Shown: piece after piece, positions 19,326 through 29,067 of the stretch
Layout of the letters: each line of letters starts with the position of its first letter
Position numbering within the stretch: the first letter of the stretch is position 1
NCBI GenBank assembly: GCA_030694265.1
Contig: JAUXYP010000008.1
Span: forward strand, 124,001 to 188,000
Direction: 5' to 3'
From: Sulfuricurvum sp.
GTDB lineage: Bacteria > Campylobacterota > Campylobacteria > Campylobacterales > Sulfurimonadaceae
DNA: 64,000 nucleotides
Program-made: the position numbers and the translations under genes
The notes under the pieces: model-generated
Database searches by the model: none
What the model saw: the letters and a program-made list of their open reading frames with translations, nothing else
What the model was told of the DNA's origin: nothing

Positions 19326-20009
19326 ATGGCCATTACTCCCGATGCGATTATCAAAAAAGTCGAGCATAATATCCAAAGCGACAGCGGCTACTCCAAGATC
19401 ACGATGACGGTAACGACGGCACGGGGTGAGCGGACGATGAAAATGGAAAGTTGGAATAGAGGGCATGAGAAAAGCTTTATCAAAGTGCTCTATCCCAAGC
19501 AAGACCGCGGGATCACTTTTTTGAAAGTCGATACGACGATGTGGCAGTATGTTCCCAAGATTGAAAAGACCATTAAAATCCCCAGTTCCATGATGATGCA
19601 AAGCTGGATGGGGAGTGATTTTACCAACGACGATATGGCTAAAGAGAGTTCCATCGTCGATGATTACCATGCACAGATCACTTTTGAGGATGGGCAAAAA
19701 TATACGCTGACACTCCTGCCCAAACCCGATGCTGCCGTCGTGTGGGGAAAAATCGTACTCGAAGTCGCCAAAGAGCACTTTGTCCCCTTACTGGCGATTT
19801 ATTATGACGAGGATGGGGTACAGCAGCGAATACTGTATTACAGCGATGTAAAGTTCTATGGAGATCATTATCTTCCGACCGTGATGACGCTGATACCACA
19901 GAATAAAAAGAGTAATAAAACGGTCGTTAAAATGGAGGAAGTTAATTTTGACGTCGTCATCAAAGATGAGCGCTTTACGAAAAATGCGCTCGTACGGTAC
20001 AGTCAATGA
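19326..20009 (+). CDS. LolA-like outer membrane lipoprotein-sorting protein (signal peptide out of frame)
   Basis: A 227-residue protein of the LolA-like family (PF17131 type), with WQYVPKIEKTIKIPSSMM (about 79-96) and MGSDFTNDDM (about 101-110), the family hallmark. Such proteins are periplasmic carriers that work with LolCDE-like transporters. The first in-frame ATG in this sequence is 19326, which gives a protein without a signal peptide; the leader begins at 19285 in another frame (see the T run at 19306). It overlaps the first permease gene by four bases (ATGA), so it is the first gene of a five-gene operon. Whether the exported form is made depends on the T-run length. Confidence 0.82.
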   Translation: MAITPDAIIKKVEHNIQSDSGYSKITMTVTTARGERTMKMESWNRGHEKSFIKVLYPKQDRGITFLKVDTTMWQYVPKIEKTIKIPSSMMMQSWMGSDFTNDDMAKESSIVDDYHAQITFEDGQKYTLTLLPKPDAAVVWGKIVLEVAKEHFVPLLAIYYDEDGVQQRILYYSDVKFYGDHYLPTVMTLIPQNKKSNKTVVKMEEVNFDVVIKDERFTKNALVRYSQ

Positions 20010-21247
20010 TCCTTTTTAAGATGGCACTGCGTGAACTGTTGAGCCATAAAAAACGTTCCATTGTCACGCTGTTGCTTAGTGCCTTTTCGACGGCACTTTT
20101 TATCTTTGCCAATGCCCTCAATAACGGTACCCATAATCAGCTAATCCGTTCGAGTGTCGAGATTTATCCGGGCTACATGCAAATCACTAACCGTGCCTTC
20201 GAAGAGAATCCGAACTTTGATAATCTCATTTTTGATGTGGCAAATGTCACAAAAACTTTACAAAAAATACATGAGATCAACGCTTCCGCCGCACGTTTTG
20301 AATCCTATGCTCTCTACTCGACCAACGAACAGTCTATCGGAGGGATGTTCACCGCGATCGAACCCGAAAAAGAGGCGCACGTGTCGAGGCTCAAACGCTC
20401 TCTTGTTGAGGGGGAATATTTAACGCCCAGCGATACCAACGCCATCTATTTGGGTGCAGAATTGGCCAAACGGCTCAAAGTTGGCATTGGGGACACCCTC
20501 TCTTTTATCTCTACGGGAGCAGACTACTCTTTTGCGGCGGACAATCTGGTGGTTAAAGGATTGTTTAAAACAAAGCTCTATGAGTTCGACAACGCTTCGG
20601 GTTTTGTGAATAAAGGGTATTTTGATGAGGTGATGCATAGCCGTAACATTGCAACCCATATTATCATGAGCCCAACCGATCTAGAACAGATCGATGTGGT
20701 AACGCAAAAAGTTCAAAAAGCATTGGGTCATGGTTTGGAGGTTAAAAACTACAAGACGACGCTGGAAGATTTGATTCTGGCGATGGAGATCGATACGATT
20801 TTCGGCTACATCACGTTGGGGATATTTTTTATCGTCATCTTTTTTGTGATCGGTATATTTGCATTTCTCTCTGTCTATGCCCGTATTCGTCAAATCGGCG
20901 TACTTCGGGCTATCGGGACGACGCCAAAGCAGGTGATGGGGATGCTGTTGATCGAAGCACTGATTTTGGGGTTTTTGAGTGTCGGACTGGGAGGAGCGGC
21001 AGGTGCTTATGCCAGCCATCATTATGAAAAACACCCCATTGAAATCACCTCTTTAGTGGATGTAGATGCACAAGAATATGCCAAACAGTACAACATGGTC
21101 GCTGAAGCCACTTTTCCCTCCGAGTTCAATCCCCCAAGGATTATGCTGGATATGCTTATCATGATGCTGCTAAACCTTATGACCGTGCTCTATCCGATCG
21201 TTCTCATCAACCGATTTACCCCAACTGAAGCGATACGCTATGTTTAG
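20006..21247 (+). CDS. FtsX-like ABC transporter permease (LolC/E-type), first copy
   Basis: A 413-residue permease with the MacB/FtsX architecture: one membrane segment near the N terminus (about 20-40), a periplasmic domain of about 220 residues, and three membrane segments in the C-terminal third, the first beginning near residue 268. The cytoplasmic motif RIRQIGVLRAIGTTPKQV (about 291-308) is the ATPase-coupling loop typical of this family. It overlaps the LolA-like gene by four bases and the second permease by eight. With the second permease and the ATPase it should form a lipoprotein- or lipid-extracting machine in the inner membrane. Confidence 0.85.
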   Translation: MILFKMALRELLSHKKRSIVTLLLSAFSTALFIFANALNNGTHNQLIRSSVEIYPGYMQITNRAFEENPNFDNLIFDVANVTKTLQKIHEINASAARFESYALYSTNEQSIGGMFTAIEPEKEAHVSRLKRSLVEGEYLTPSDTNAIYLGAELAKRLKVGIGDTLSFISTGADYSFAADNLVVKGLFKTKLYEFDNASGFVNKGYFDEVMHSRNIATHIIMSPTDLEQIDVVTQKVQKALGHGLEVKNYKTTLEDLILAMEIDTIFGYITLGIFFIVIFFVIGIFAFLSVYARIRQIGVLRAIGTTPKQVMGMLLIEALILGFLSVGLGGAAGAYASHHYEKHPIEITSLVDVDAQEYAKQYNMVAEATFPSEFNPPRIMLDMLIMMLLNLMTVLYPIVLINRFTPTEAIRYV

Positions 21248-22481
21248 TCATACTGAAATGCTCTATGTCAAAATGGCACTGCTGCACATCGTTCGCCGCA
21301 AGGGGCGCGCCGCCTTGATCTCCATCATGATCGCCATCTCGATGATCGGTTTGCTTTTGATGGAGGGGATGTACGAGGGAATGATGGTGCAAATCACCCA
21401 AAATTCGATCAAAACGGGCAGTGGAACCGTGTCGATCCAGCATAAAATGTTTCGATCGGACAATAACATAAAATACACGATTGCCAATCCCTATAAGATC
21501 ACCGCACTGTTGGATTCTAAAAAAGAGGTAGAAAGTTACGTCATGCGCATCAATCAAAGAGGGTTAATCGCAACGGCTGGCTATTCGCAAGGGGTCAATG
21601 TTATGGGGATCGATTTAGAGAAAGAATCATCGCATGCGAAGCTGGAAAACTTTATCATCAAAGGAAACTACAACTTTAATAAAAACGGCAGGGGAGCGCT
21701 CATCGGCTACCGTTTGGCAAAAAAACTTAAAGTGGACATCGGTAAAAAAGTCATAGTAACGATGCAAGATACGAACAACGAAGTGGTATCGGTTGCCCTG
21801 AAAATTACAGGGATACTCAAAACCAACAATATGGCCATTGACAGCAACGGTCTCTTGATGGACATAGAGAGACTGAGAGGTTTAAATGGTATCCAAGGAG
21901 TAACGGAGATTTCGATCTTGCTGCATGAACAAAATGACGATACCCAGCTGATACACTCCCTCGTCCCTAAGATAAACGATCAAAACATCGCCGTGTACTC
22001 CTACAAAGAGCTCTATCCCTCTTTGCACGAAGGGGAAGCGATGATGCAAACCTACAGCCGTATCAGTTCCAGTTTTATATTCATCGTGGCCACGCTGGGA
22101 ATCTTTGGCGTTGTCCTCGTCTCGGTGTTTGAACGGGTACGAGAGTTCGGTATCATGATGGCCATCGGGACACAATTTCACGACATTGCACGCCTTATTA
22201 TCTACGAGTCGCTGGTCATTACGATGAGCGGCTACATTGTAGGAGCATTGCTGGGAGGGGGACTCTTATGGTATTTTAAAGAGTTCGGGCTTGACCTATC
22301 AGGACTCAGCGATGCATTTGCTATCTTCGGTATGGATTCGAGCATTCACGCGATCCTAAAACGCGAATATTTCACCAGTGCTTTTATCAGTGTTTTAGTG
22401 GCGACATTGGCGGCAACAATCATTCCGATCCGTACGCTCAAACAGCGCAATCCTATCCAATCCATTAGTGAGCAACCATAA
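21240..22481 (+). CDS. FtsX-like ABC transporter permease (LolC/E-type), second copy
   Basis: A 413-residue permease of the same architecture and exactly the same length as its upstream neighbour, but clearly diverged in sequence. The N-terminal membrane segment is at about 25-42, the periplasmic domain about 45-270, and three C-terminal membrane segments follow, with the coupling motif RVREFGIMMAIGTQFHDI near residues 299-316. Two different permeases plus one ATPase is the LolCDE arrangement. The stop shares one base with the ATPase start (TAATG). Confidence 0.85.
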   Translation: MFSHTEMLYVKMALLHIVRRKGRAALISIMIAISMIGLLLMEGMYEGMMVQITQNSIKTGSGTVSIQHKMFRSDNNIKYTIANPYKITALLDSKKEVESYVMRINQRGLIATAGYSQGVNVMGIDLEKESSHAKLENFIIKGNYNFNKNGRGALIGYRLAKKLKVDIGKKVIVTMQDTNNEVVSVALKITGILKTNNMAIDSNGLLMDIERLRGLNGIQGVTEISILLHEQNDDTQLIHSLVPKINDQNIAVYSYKELYPSLHEGEAMMQTYSRISSSFIFIVATLGIFGVVLVSVFERVREFGIMMAIGTQFHDIARLIIYESLVITMSGYIVGALLGGGLLWYFKEFGLDLSGLSDAFAIFGMDSSIHAILKREYFTSAFISVLVATLAATIIPIRTLKQRNPIQSISEQP

Positions 22482-23170
22482 TGAACTTTCTAACCGTCCG
22501 CAATGTAAAAAAAGTATTTAATGAAGGCTCTGAAAGTCAAAGTAATGCCCTGATGGGGATTGATCTCTCCATCGGCAAAGAGGAATTTATCGTTATCTCC
22601 GGTCCTAGCGGTAGCGGAAAAAGTACCTTGCTTAACATCATCGGAGGACTCGATGCACCAAGCGAGGGAAGCGTAGAGCTGGTGGGAACCGTGATTACGG
22701 CGTTAAATGAAAACGATTTGGCGTTGTTTCGCAGAGAAAATATCGGATTTGTCTTTCAGGCCTATAACTTGATTCCCGTCCTTACAGTCAAAGAGAACAT
22801 CGAGTATGTGATGCGCCTCATGGGAATACCGCAAAGCCAATGCGATGCACGTGTACTGGAAGTAGCTCGAGAGCTTGATATTGATACCTATCTCAACAAA
22901 TTCCCCGATCATCTCAGCGGAGGACAGCAGCAGCGTGTAGCGGTAGCTCGAGCGGTAGCGAGCAAGCCTAAACTGATTCTTGCCGATGAACCTACGGCGA
23001 ACTTGGATACCGCAAACGCACAGAAGCTCATGGAGTTGATGCGCCGTTTAAACATAGAGGAAAAAGTGACGATTATTTTTTCTTCGCATGATCCGATGGT
23101 GATTGAAAAAGCACGCCGTTCCATCGTTTTGCGCGATGGCAAAATCATAGAGGATACGGTACGTTCATGA
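22481..23170 (+). CDS. ABC transporter ATP-binding protein (LolD/MacB type)
   Basis: A 229-residue ATPase with Walker A GPSGSGKS (41-48), the Q-loop in VFQAYNLIPVLTV (about 92-104), signature LSGGQQQR (about 145-152), Walker B LILADEP (about 166-172) and the H-loop in SSHDP. It belongs to the MacB/LolD group that powers mechanotransmission across the membrane and does not import. It is in frame-coupled order after two permeases and overlaps the next gene by four bases. Confidence 0.92.
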   Translation: MNFLTVRNVKKVFNEGSESQSNALMGIDLSIGKEEFIVISGPSGSGKSTLLNIIGGLDAPSEGSVELVGTVITALNENDLALFRRENIGFVFQAYNLIPVLTVKENIEYVMRLMGIPQSQCDARVLEVARELDIDTYLNKFPDHLSGGQQQRVAVARAVASKPKLILADEPTANLDTANAQKLMELMRRLNIEEKVTIIFSSHDPMVIEKARRSIVLRDGKIIEDTVRS

Positions 23171-24288
23171 TCAAAGCGGTCTGGTTGATCTCGATTTGTA
23201 TCTTGCTTGCAAGTGCGATAGAGTCTCAAACCACCTATGAAAACAGCAATTTCACCCTTTCTGCCCCGTTAAACGGCAATGGAAATCAAACCCTCTACAA
23301 CTACAATCGATTTCGTGTCAATGAACAAGTACGCGAAGGAAACTGGTTTTCTGTAGGCATTGGAGATATTGAAAACATTCTGGGGCGTGAGCTAATTCAA
23401 AGCAACGCCTATAAAACACTCAGTACTGGGCGATCCGATACGTCTTTTTCAACCCAAACAAAAACCTACGATTACGATGAAGGGCAGATGTACGCCCAGC
23501 TTTACCGTCTGTACGGAGGTTATACGGATGAAAAACACACCGTCACGTTAGGCTTGCAAAAAGTGAGCATGGGAGTAGGGCGCATCTGGAATCCAACCGA
23601 TTTGTTTAATCCCAAAAATCCCCTCGCACTGGAGCCTGATGAAGTGTACGGAGCCTTTGCGCTGTCGTATAGCTATGCTCCCAGCAGTTTGAGCCAAATA
23701 ACCGCCGTAGCGGCACAAAGAGCGGACAAGAGTTTTAAATACGCGGGAAGGGCAAAAGGATACCTAGGTGTTGCTGATGCAGCGATCGATGTTGTGAGTG
23801 CGGATGATGTTAGTATGCTCGGTTATGAGTTGGAGGGGGAACTTTTAGATACAGGAGTCGAACTGCGTAGTGAGGGGGGATGGTTTGATGACAAACTGTT
23901 GCATCAAAAGTTTTTTCAAGGGTTGATCGGTGCGGATTATGCATTTGATAATTCTTTTATGCTGATCGGAGAATGGCTACATACTTCGCGGACATTTGAT
24001 CAAGAGCTGCGATTTCGTATTCCCTCAGGCGCTTTGAATAATTTGGTACGTTCAAAAGATTATGCGGCTATTAGCTGTGGCTATCAGTTTGATCCGCTGC
24101 TGTACGGAACGCTTACCATCATTGTCAATGCCCATGACGGTAGTTTTTATACAGGGCCAGCATTACGTTATTCGTTAGATGATGATATGATGCTTGGGTT
24201 GGGAATGATGCTTTATGAGGGAAAGAATCAGAGTGAGTTTGGCACATTGGGTCAAACTTATTATGTAAATTTTAAAATCACGTTTTAA
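23167..24288 (+). CDS. Predicted outer-membrane beta-barrel protein of the Lol-like operon
   Basis: A 373-residue exported protein. A signal peptide covers about residues 1-18 (cleavage near LASA). The mature part is built of alternating aromatic and polar strands and ends in the aromatic terminus VNFKITF, as outer-membrane barrels do. No family is firmly recognised; it has the flavour of DUF1302-type or porin-like proteins seen beside LolA-like/FtsX export operons. The coupled start (ATGA overlap with the ATPase) says it works with the transporter, perhaps as its outer-membrane partner or acceptor. That role is inferred. Confidence 0.65.
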   Translation: MIKAVWLISICILLASAIESQTTYENSNFTLSAPLNGNGNQTLYNYNRFRVNEQVREGNWFSVGIGDIENILGRELIQSNAYKTLSTGRSDTSFSTQTKTYDYDEGQMYAQLYRLYGGYTDEKHTVTLGLQKVSMGVGRIWNPTDLFNPKNPLALEPDEVYGAFALSYSYAPSSLSQITAVAAQRADKSFKYAGRAKGYLGVADAAIDVVSADDVSMLGYELEGELLDTGVELRSEGGWFDDKLLHQKFFQGLIGADYAFDNSFMLIGEWLHTSRTFDQELRFRIPSGALNNLVRSKDYAAISCGYQFDPLLYGTLTIIVNAHDGSFYTGPALRYSLDDDMMLGLGMMLYEGKNQSEFGTLGQTYYVNFKITF

Positions 24289-24295
24289 TACGAGC

Positions 24296-25507
24296 TTATA
24301 GCCTATTTTTATCAATCTGAATGTTACTCAATTCTAATGCCTTACTTATAAAGGTAATATCAATTTTATCAAAGTTATTTATCATGAGCTGTTTTAAATA
24401 TTCGCGTTCGGAATGTACCGCATTTTGGAAACTTTCTAAAAATTTCCCTTTTTTCTCAATAACAAGATCGCTGATATCTTTGTCAACTTTAACGCCTTTC
24501 ATCACCATTTTTATATCTGTTTCGAACAGAGAATCGAGCATTGAAAACATCCCTGCAATATAAGCCTTGTCTTTTTCTGCAGGTCTGGCATCCGCTTCCA
24601 TTCTTTCCGCTCTTTTTATCGCGATTTGCATTGTGCTTTCTGAAATCGGATTATTGGAAAGTTCAGAGTGCAGGAAGAGAAGAAGCCATCGTAACAGTTT
24701 ATCTCTTCCAAGAAGGGTAATGATCTGAGTGATTGATTCAACTCTGGTTTCAAATTTCACTTCGTTATTGATAAATTTGACGAGTTTGTAGGAGAGATCT
24801 ACTCGTTGTTTGATAAAAGATTCTATCTCAACTGTATGTCCATCATCTTTGATGAGTTTGATTAAATTTAAAAGTACAAGTTTCGTAGCATCTTTATATC
24901 TGTCAATTTCTACGACTTCAGGTTTATGCAGATGGTATCCTTGAAAAAGATCAAATCCCATTCTGACATACAGTTTATATTCTTCCGCCGTTTCAATTTT
25001 TTCAGCGAGTACTTTGATCCCAAGTTGTTTGATTTTGCGCATCACATTTTTTAGATTTTCTTCCTCTGCAACCATCACATCCATTTTTATATAGTGGATA
25101 TATTTCAGTATAGGGGTAAATTTTTGGATCATATCTGTACTGCAATCAAAGTCATCGATTGCAATTTGGAAGCCTCTTTGATGGTATTGTTTGATTTTTC
25201 CAATCACTTTATCATTGAGATCCGTTGTCTCTAAAATTTCCAAGACAAATCTATTTTTATCTAATAAATCTACAATCCCGGAAGTAAGTGCATGACAATC
25301 TAGATTTATGAAAGCAATGGCTTTTTCTCCTAAAAGCTCACTGGTACTGATATTGGTTAGGGTGTTTAAAATAACGTGGGAAGTTGCCTGTAAGTTGCTA
25401 GGGAATTCTTTTATACCAAGCTTATGGTCTCTAAAAAGCAGTTCATAACCAAAAAGCTCACCTTTTTGGTTAAATATCTTTTGTTTTGCTATATAAACAT
25501 TATTCAT
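24296..25507 (-). CDS. EAL-HDOD signalling protein
   Basis: About 403 residues: an EAL-like domain (about 1-200) followed by HDOD (about 205-400), the YuxH/CdgJ arrangement. The EAL signature position reads ELLFRD, and the later motifs are only partly kept (IDDFDCS, KMDV, AEKIET), so it may bind c-di-GMP without hydrolysing it. I set the start at ATG 25507, seven bases after GGA; an in-frame TTG at 25519 would add four residues. HDOD-containing proteins generally act as signalling scaffolds. It converges with the Lol-like operon with an eight-base gap. Confidence 0.82.
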   Translation of the reverse strand: MNNVYIAKQKIFNQKGELFGYELLFRDHKLGIKEFPSNLQATSHVILNTLTNISTSELLGEKAIAFINLDCHALTSGIVDLLDKNRFVLEILETTDLNDKVIGKIKQYHQRGFQIAIDDFDCSTDMIQKFTPILKYIHYIKMDVMVAEEENLKNVMRKIKQLGIKVLAEKIETAEEYKLYVRMGFDLFQGYHLHKPEVVEIDRYKDATKLVLLNLIKLIKDDGHTVEIESFIKQRVDLSYKLVKFINNEVKFETRVESITQIITLLGRDKLLRWLLLFLHSELSNNPISESTMQIAIKRAERMEADARPAEKDKAYIAGMFSMLDSLFETDIKMVMKGVKVDKDISDLVIEKKGKFLESFQNAVHSEREYLKQLMINNFDKIDITFISKALELSNIQIDKNRL

Positions 25508-25645
25508 ATATGATTCCAACTCACTTATTTACTTCTAATTGTAAAAGTATATCGGTAATTCTTTATTTAATTGTTGTTTATTTGCTCATATGATTTAAAT
25601 AGCTTTTAAGATAATATTTTGAACTTTGAGACTCTAGGAGATATT

Positions 25646-27727
25646 TTGAACCATCGCCCCTTAACTCGTATCCTTTTGGCATCGAGTATGTACATTTTGG
25701 ACGTGAGTGCAGAAGAAACAATCACCCTTGAAAAAATACAAGTGGAAGAAAATGCGGATACGTTAGAGGAACGGCGGGATCATTCGTTGGCTAAACGGAT
25801 CATCAATGGTACGGAACTCACCCAATACGGCGATCTCAATGCCCTGGAAATACTTAAACGAACACCAGGGGTAAGTATCCCAGAGGGAAAAGGGCAAAAA
25901 GGATCGGCTGGAAAAGGCTATACCGTGGTTTTGATCGATGGCGAAGAGGCATCAGCAGGTTCAAAACGACGCGGTAATCCTCTGGAGCAAATAGCGTCGG
26001 ATATGATCGAACGCATCGAAGTGATGACCAATGGTTCAGCGGAATATACCGCAGAGTCCATGGGTGGAATAGTCAATATCGTCCTCAAAAAACCAAAAGC
26101 ACAAGGGTTGACTACCGTGAAGATCACCGGAGGAGCCTATGGCGGTGATGTACCTATGGCGAGTATTTTTTTACAGCGAGAGGGAAAATCTGAAAATTTT
26201 GCGTATCTCGTTAATCTAAATGCGGCGGATAATCAACAAGCCGATACGTCGACAACATTGATCGTGGGTACAAGTCCAAGCGATGAGATGAGAAGCAACA
26301 CCATGCGTAACCAGTCTCTAGGATTGGGGACGAAGCTGATCTATTCTGCCTCATCCAAAGATAAATATACCTTTGACGGATCCATTACAAAAAATAAAAA
26401 CAAAAGCACTACACAGTCCAGCCGCTATCCCGATGATCGGTTTTTGACGAATTACGATAATACCCGCGGTACGATGATCTTTTCAGCACTCAAAGGGGAA
26501 CATCATCTCTCCGGGACAGAGCTTTTAGAATGGAAATTCAAATTTCATGAGAACAGTGACAGTGGCGATAGTGGTGCTTTGCAATCGGTTCCGACATTAA
26601 ATACAAGTTCTCAAGAGGGTAAAGCTCTTTTTCGTGTGCTAGGGGCTGAGGGAAGTTATGCTCTTGCAACAGGAAACCATTTTATCAAAGCAGGAATGGA
26701 ACTCAAAGGGATGAATCAGCGCGATGAGGTACGACGTGATGTAAACGGTACTGATGTCACCACAGCTGGAGATATTATTTCGATGCATCAAAATAAAGGT
26801 GCTTTGTATGTTCAAGATGAGATTAGTGTTGGTGACTCACTCGTGTTTACTCCTGGAATACGGTACGAAACGATCACACGAAATTACGGGGCAACAGAGC
26901 ATATCGACTATGTGGCTCCTTCGCTGCACATGCTGGCACGTTTGAGTGCCAATGACAACCTCCGAGCAAGTGTTGCCAAAACGGTGAAATTACCGCGTTT
27001 GGATGAACTGTCTACGAGTTATGACAGCTCTTTTGAGCGCAATGACATTCGTCATCCCGATACTACGGGAAATCCAAATTTAACTGAAGAAAAAGCGCTG
27101 AGCTATGAGCTGCGTTTGGAACATTTTTTTGAGGATAAAGGAATTGTGAGTGTGGGAAGTTTTTACCGCAATATCGATGATAAGATTGAAAGAGTCACAC
27201 AGTTTGATACCAGTACTTCCCGCTATGTTCAACGTCCTCAAAATGCGGGGCAAGGAAATTTGTGGGGAGTTGAAGTGGAATTAAAAAAATCGTTAAGTGC
27301 TTATGTGGACGGTTTGGGAACTTTTGCCAATGCCACGTTTCAGAACTCATCGATCACCAATAACACTACGGGATTCAAACGGCCGATTAAACAAACCAAT
27401 GATTATCTCTATAACGTAGGGTTGGATCACACCCTAAAAGCGTATAAACTCACTTACGGGGCCGCATATCGCTACGTGGGAGGATATGATGATCCTATCG
27501 ATGAGAACCAAATTTCGCAAATGCAAAAGGGGTATGGAACGCTTGATATGTATGCGAACAAACGGCTCAATGAGACATTTAAACTGCAGTTAAATTGGAA
27601 AAATATCACCTGCTCAACGATAGAAACGACGTCGAAAACCTACAGCAGCGGCGTAGTGACCGAGACACAAATCAATCAAGATCGCTCAAAATCGTTCTTT
27701 CTTTTATCACTAGAGGGGAAATGGTAG
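25646..27727 (+). CDS. TonB-dependent outer-membrane receptor
   Basis: About 693 residues. Signal peptide about 1-22 (ending near DVSA), a plug domain with ILKRTPGVSIPEGKG and VVLIDGEEASAG (about 75-120), IERIEVMTNGSAEYTAESMGG (~135-155, the conserved plug end), then a beta barrel ending in the aromatic LSLEGKW. It should import a large ligand such as a siderophore or metal complex using TonB energy. I prefer the TTG at 25646, preceded by AGGAG (25635-25640), over an upstream TTG at 25619, because it places the signal peptide at the N terminus. No transporter partner is adjacent, so the ligand cannot be inferred. Confidence 0.88.
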   Translation: MNHRPLTRILLASSMYILDVSAEETITLEKIQVEENADTLEERRDHSLAKRIINGTELTQYGDLNALEILKRTPGVSIPEGKGQKGSAGKGYTVVLIDGEEASAGSKRRGNPLEQIASDMIERIEVMTNGSAEYTAESMGGIVNIVLKKPKAQGLTTVKITGGAYGGDVPMASIFLQREGKSENFAYLVNLNAADNQQADTSTTLIVGTSPSDEMRSNTMRNQSLGLGTKLIYSASSKDKYTFDGSITKNKNKSTTQSSRYPDDRFLTNYDNTRGTMIFSALKGEHHLSGTELLEWKFKFHENSDSGDSGALQSVPTLNTSSQEGKALFRVLGAEGSYALATGNHFIKAGMELKGMNQRDEVRRDVNGTDVTTAGDIISMHQNKGALYVQDEISVGDSLVFTPGIRYETITRNYGATEHIDYVAPSLHMLARLSANDNLRASVAKTVKLPRLDELSTSYDSSFERNDIRHPDTTGNPNLTEEKALSYELRLEHFFEDKGIVSVGSFYRNIDDKIERVTQFDTSTSRYVQRPQNAGQGNLWGVEVELKKSLSAYVDGLGTFANATFQNSSITNNTTGFKRPIKQTNDYLYNVGLDHTLKAYKLTYGAAYRYVGGYDDPIDENQISQMQKGYGTLDMYANKRLNETFKLQLNWKNITCSTIETTSKTYSSGVVTETQINQDRSKSFFLLSLEGKW

Positions 27728-27730
27728 ATT

Positions 27731-28969
27731 TTAGCCGTTCCCTTTAGCCGCTTGCTCTCTAAGTTTGTCTTTTTTACTTTTACCCTTTCCTTTGACCGGT
27801 TCGGGTCCTTTGACTTTTTCGGGGGCGTTTCCGCTTAGCTCATATCCGGCTATTTGCTCTCTTACTAGTTTGATTTGTGAGCGTTTTTCGATGAGGGCAA
27901 AGTGGTCTTGGTCTTCATGATCGATAAAAGAGACCGCTAAGCCTGATTTTCCGGCTCTTCCTGTACGTCCTATACGATGGATGTAATCCGCAGGTGAGCG
28001 AGGAAGGTCAAAATTGATCACACATGTGATGTCGTCGATGTCCAGTCCGCGTGCGGCGATATCGGTGGCGAAGAGTATGCGGATTTTTTTAGCTTTGAAG
28101 GCATCGAGGGTATAATTACGATCCTCTTGTACTAAATCTCCGTGAAATGATTCTGCCAAAAAGCCGTATTTTTTAAACTTTGCCGCGATATTATCGGTGG
28201 CTCGTTTATTGGCCATAAAGACGAGCACTTGCTCCCATTTTTCAGACTCGAGTAAATGACGTAACAGAGGACCTCGATTAGCATGATTGACTTCGATCAC
28301 GCGCTGATTTATCGCTTGAACCGTTGGTTCATCAGACTCTATGGTTACGGATATTGGATTTTGGGTGATTCGTGAGGCAATCATCTGCATTTTTGGCGGG
28401 TAGGTTGCGGAGAACAAGAGGTTTTGACGCTTGCTCGGGATTTCTTTTAAGATCAGTTCGAGTTCTTCGGCAAAACCTAGATCAAGCATCTTGTCTGCTT
28501 CATCCAAAACGAAAAATTGCAGATGCGACAAATTCATCTGCTTCTTATTCAGTACATCGATTAGCCTTCCTGAAGTTGCCACAACAATGTCACACCCTTT
28601 TTGGATAGCGAAAAGCTGATCGCCGATACTCTCCCCTCCAATGAGACTCACGACTTTTGGTTTCTGCGGTAAAAATTCTCCCATAGACACAAACGTTTGG
28701 GCGACTTGGAGGGTTAACTCACGCGTAGGGGTCAATACAAGTGTTTTGATTTTACTCTTTCCCTCACCGATATTTTTCGACCAAATCTCTAAAATCGGCA
28801 AGACGAAGCTCGCACTTTTACCGCTTCCCGTTTGTGCTTGTGCCATAACATCATGATGAGAGAGAACGAAAGGGATTACTTTATCTTGGATAGGGGTAGG
28901 CTGTTTGTAACCGCTATGTTCGAGTGCTCGAAGGATATTGGATGAAAGACCTAGTTTTGAAAATGACAT
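27731..28969 (-). CDS. DEAD-box RNA helicase (RhlE-like)
   Basis: About 412 residues with all core motifs: Q motif near GYKQPTPIQ, motif I AQTGSGKS, Ib TPTRE, II VLDEADKM, III SAT, and VI HRIGRTGRAG, followed by a short basic tail (KGKSKKDK) typical of RhlE. It unwinds RNA in ribosome assembly or decay. The start is ATG 28969, eight bases after GAGGAAA. An open frame continues upstream to 29077, but this would run through the promoter of the divergent gene. It converges with the receptor gene (three bases apart). Confidence 0.92.
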   Translation of the reverse strand: MSFSKLGLSSNILRALEHSGYKQPTPIQDKVIPFVLSHHDVMAQAQTGSGKSASFVLPILEIWSKNIGEGKSKIKTLVLTPTRELTLQVAQTFVSMGEFLPQKPKVVSLIGGESIGDQLFAIQKGCDIVVATSGRLIDVLNKKQMNLSHLQFFVLDEADKMLDLGFAEELELILKEIPSKRQNLLFSATYPPKMQMIASRITQNPISVTIESDEPTVQAINQRVIEVNHANRGPLLRHLLESEKWEQVLVFMANKRATDNIAAKFKKYGFLAESFHGDLVQEDRNYTLDAFKAKKIRILFATDIAARGLDIDDITCVINFDLPRSPADYIHRIGRTGRAGKSGLAVSFIDHEDQDHFALIEKRSQIKLVREQIAGYELSGNAPEKVKGPEPVKGKGKSKKDKLREQAAKGNG

Positions 28970-29037
28970 AAAGGATTTCCTCGTAAATAATAGAGGTATT
29001 TTAGGGGATTTGGGCTTTATGTGAGGTTTTGGTAGAG

Positions 29038-29043
29038 TATAAT
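29038..29043 (+). promoter_or_regulatory. -10 promoter element (TATAAT)
   Basis: A consensus TATAAT, 24 bases before the ATG at 29068, with GGAG between them. No good -35 is visible, which is usual for Campylobacterota sigma-70 promoters. Its position indicates that translation of the downstream gene starts after it and not at the in-frame GTG upstream. Confidence 0.5.
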
Positions 29044-29067
29044 TCTTTTTTAATGGAGATACTAACG

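Noticed and set aside
29029-29067. Upstream in-frame start for the FmdE-like gene at 29029
   Set aside because: It overlaps the TATAAT at 29038 and lacks a ribosome site; the ATG at 29068 follows GGAG.
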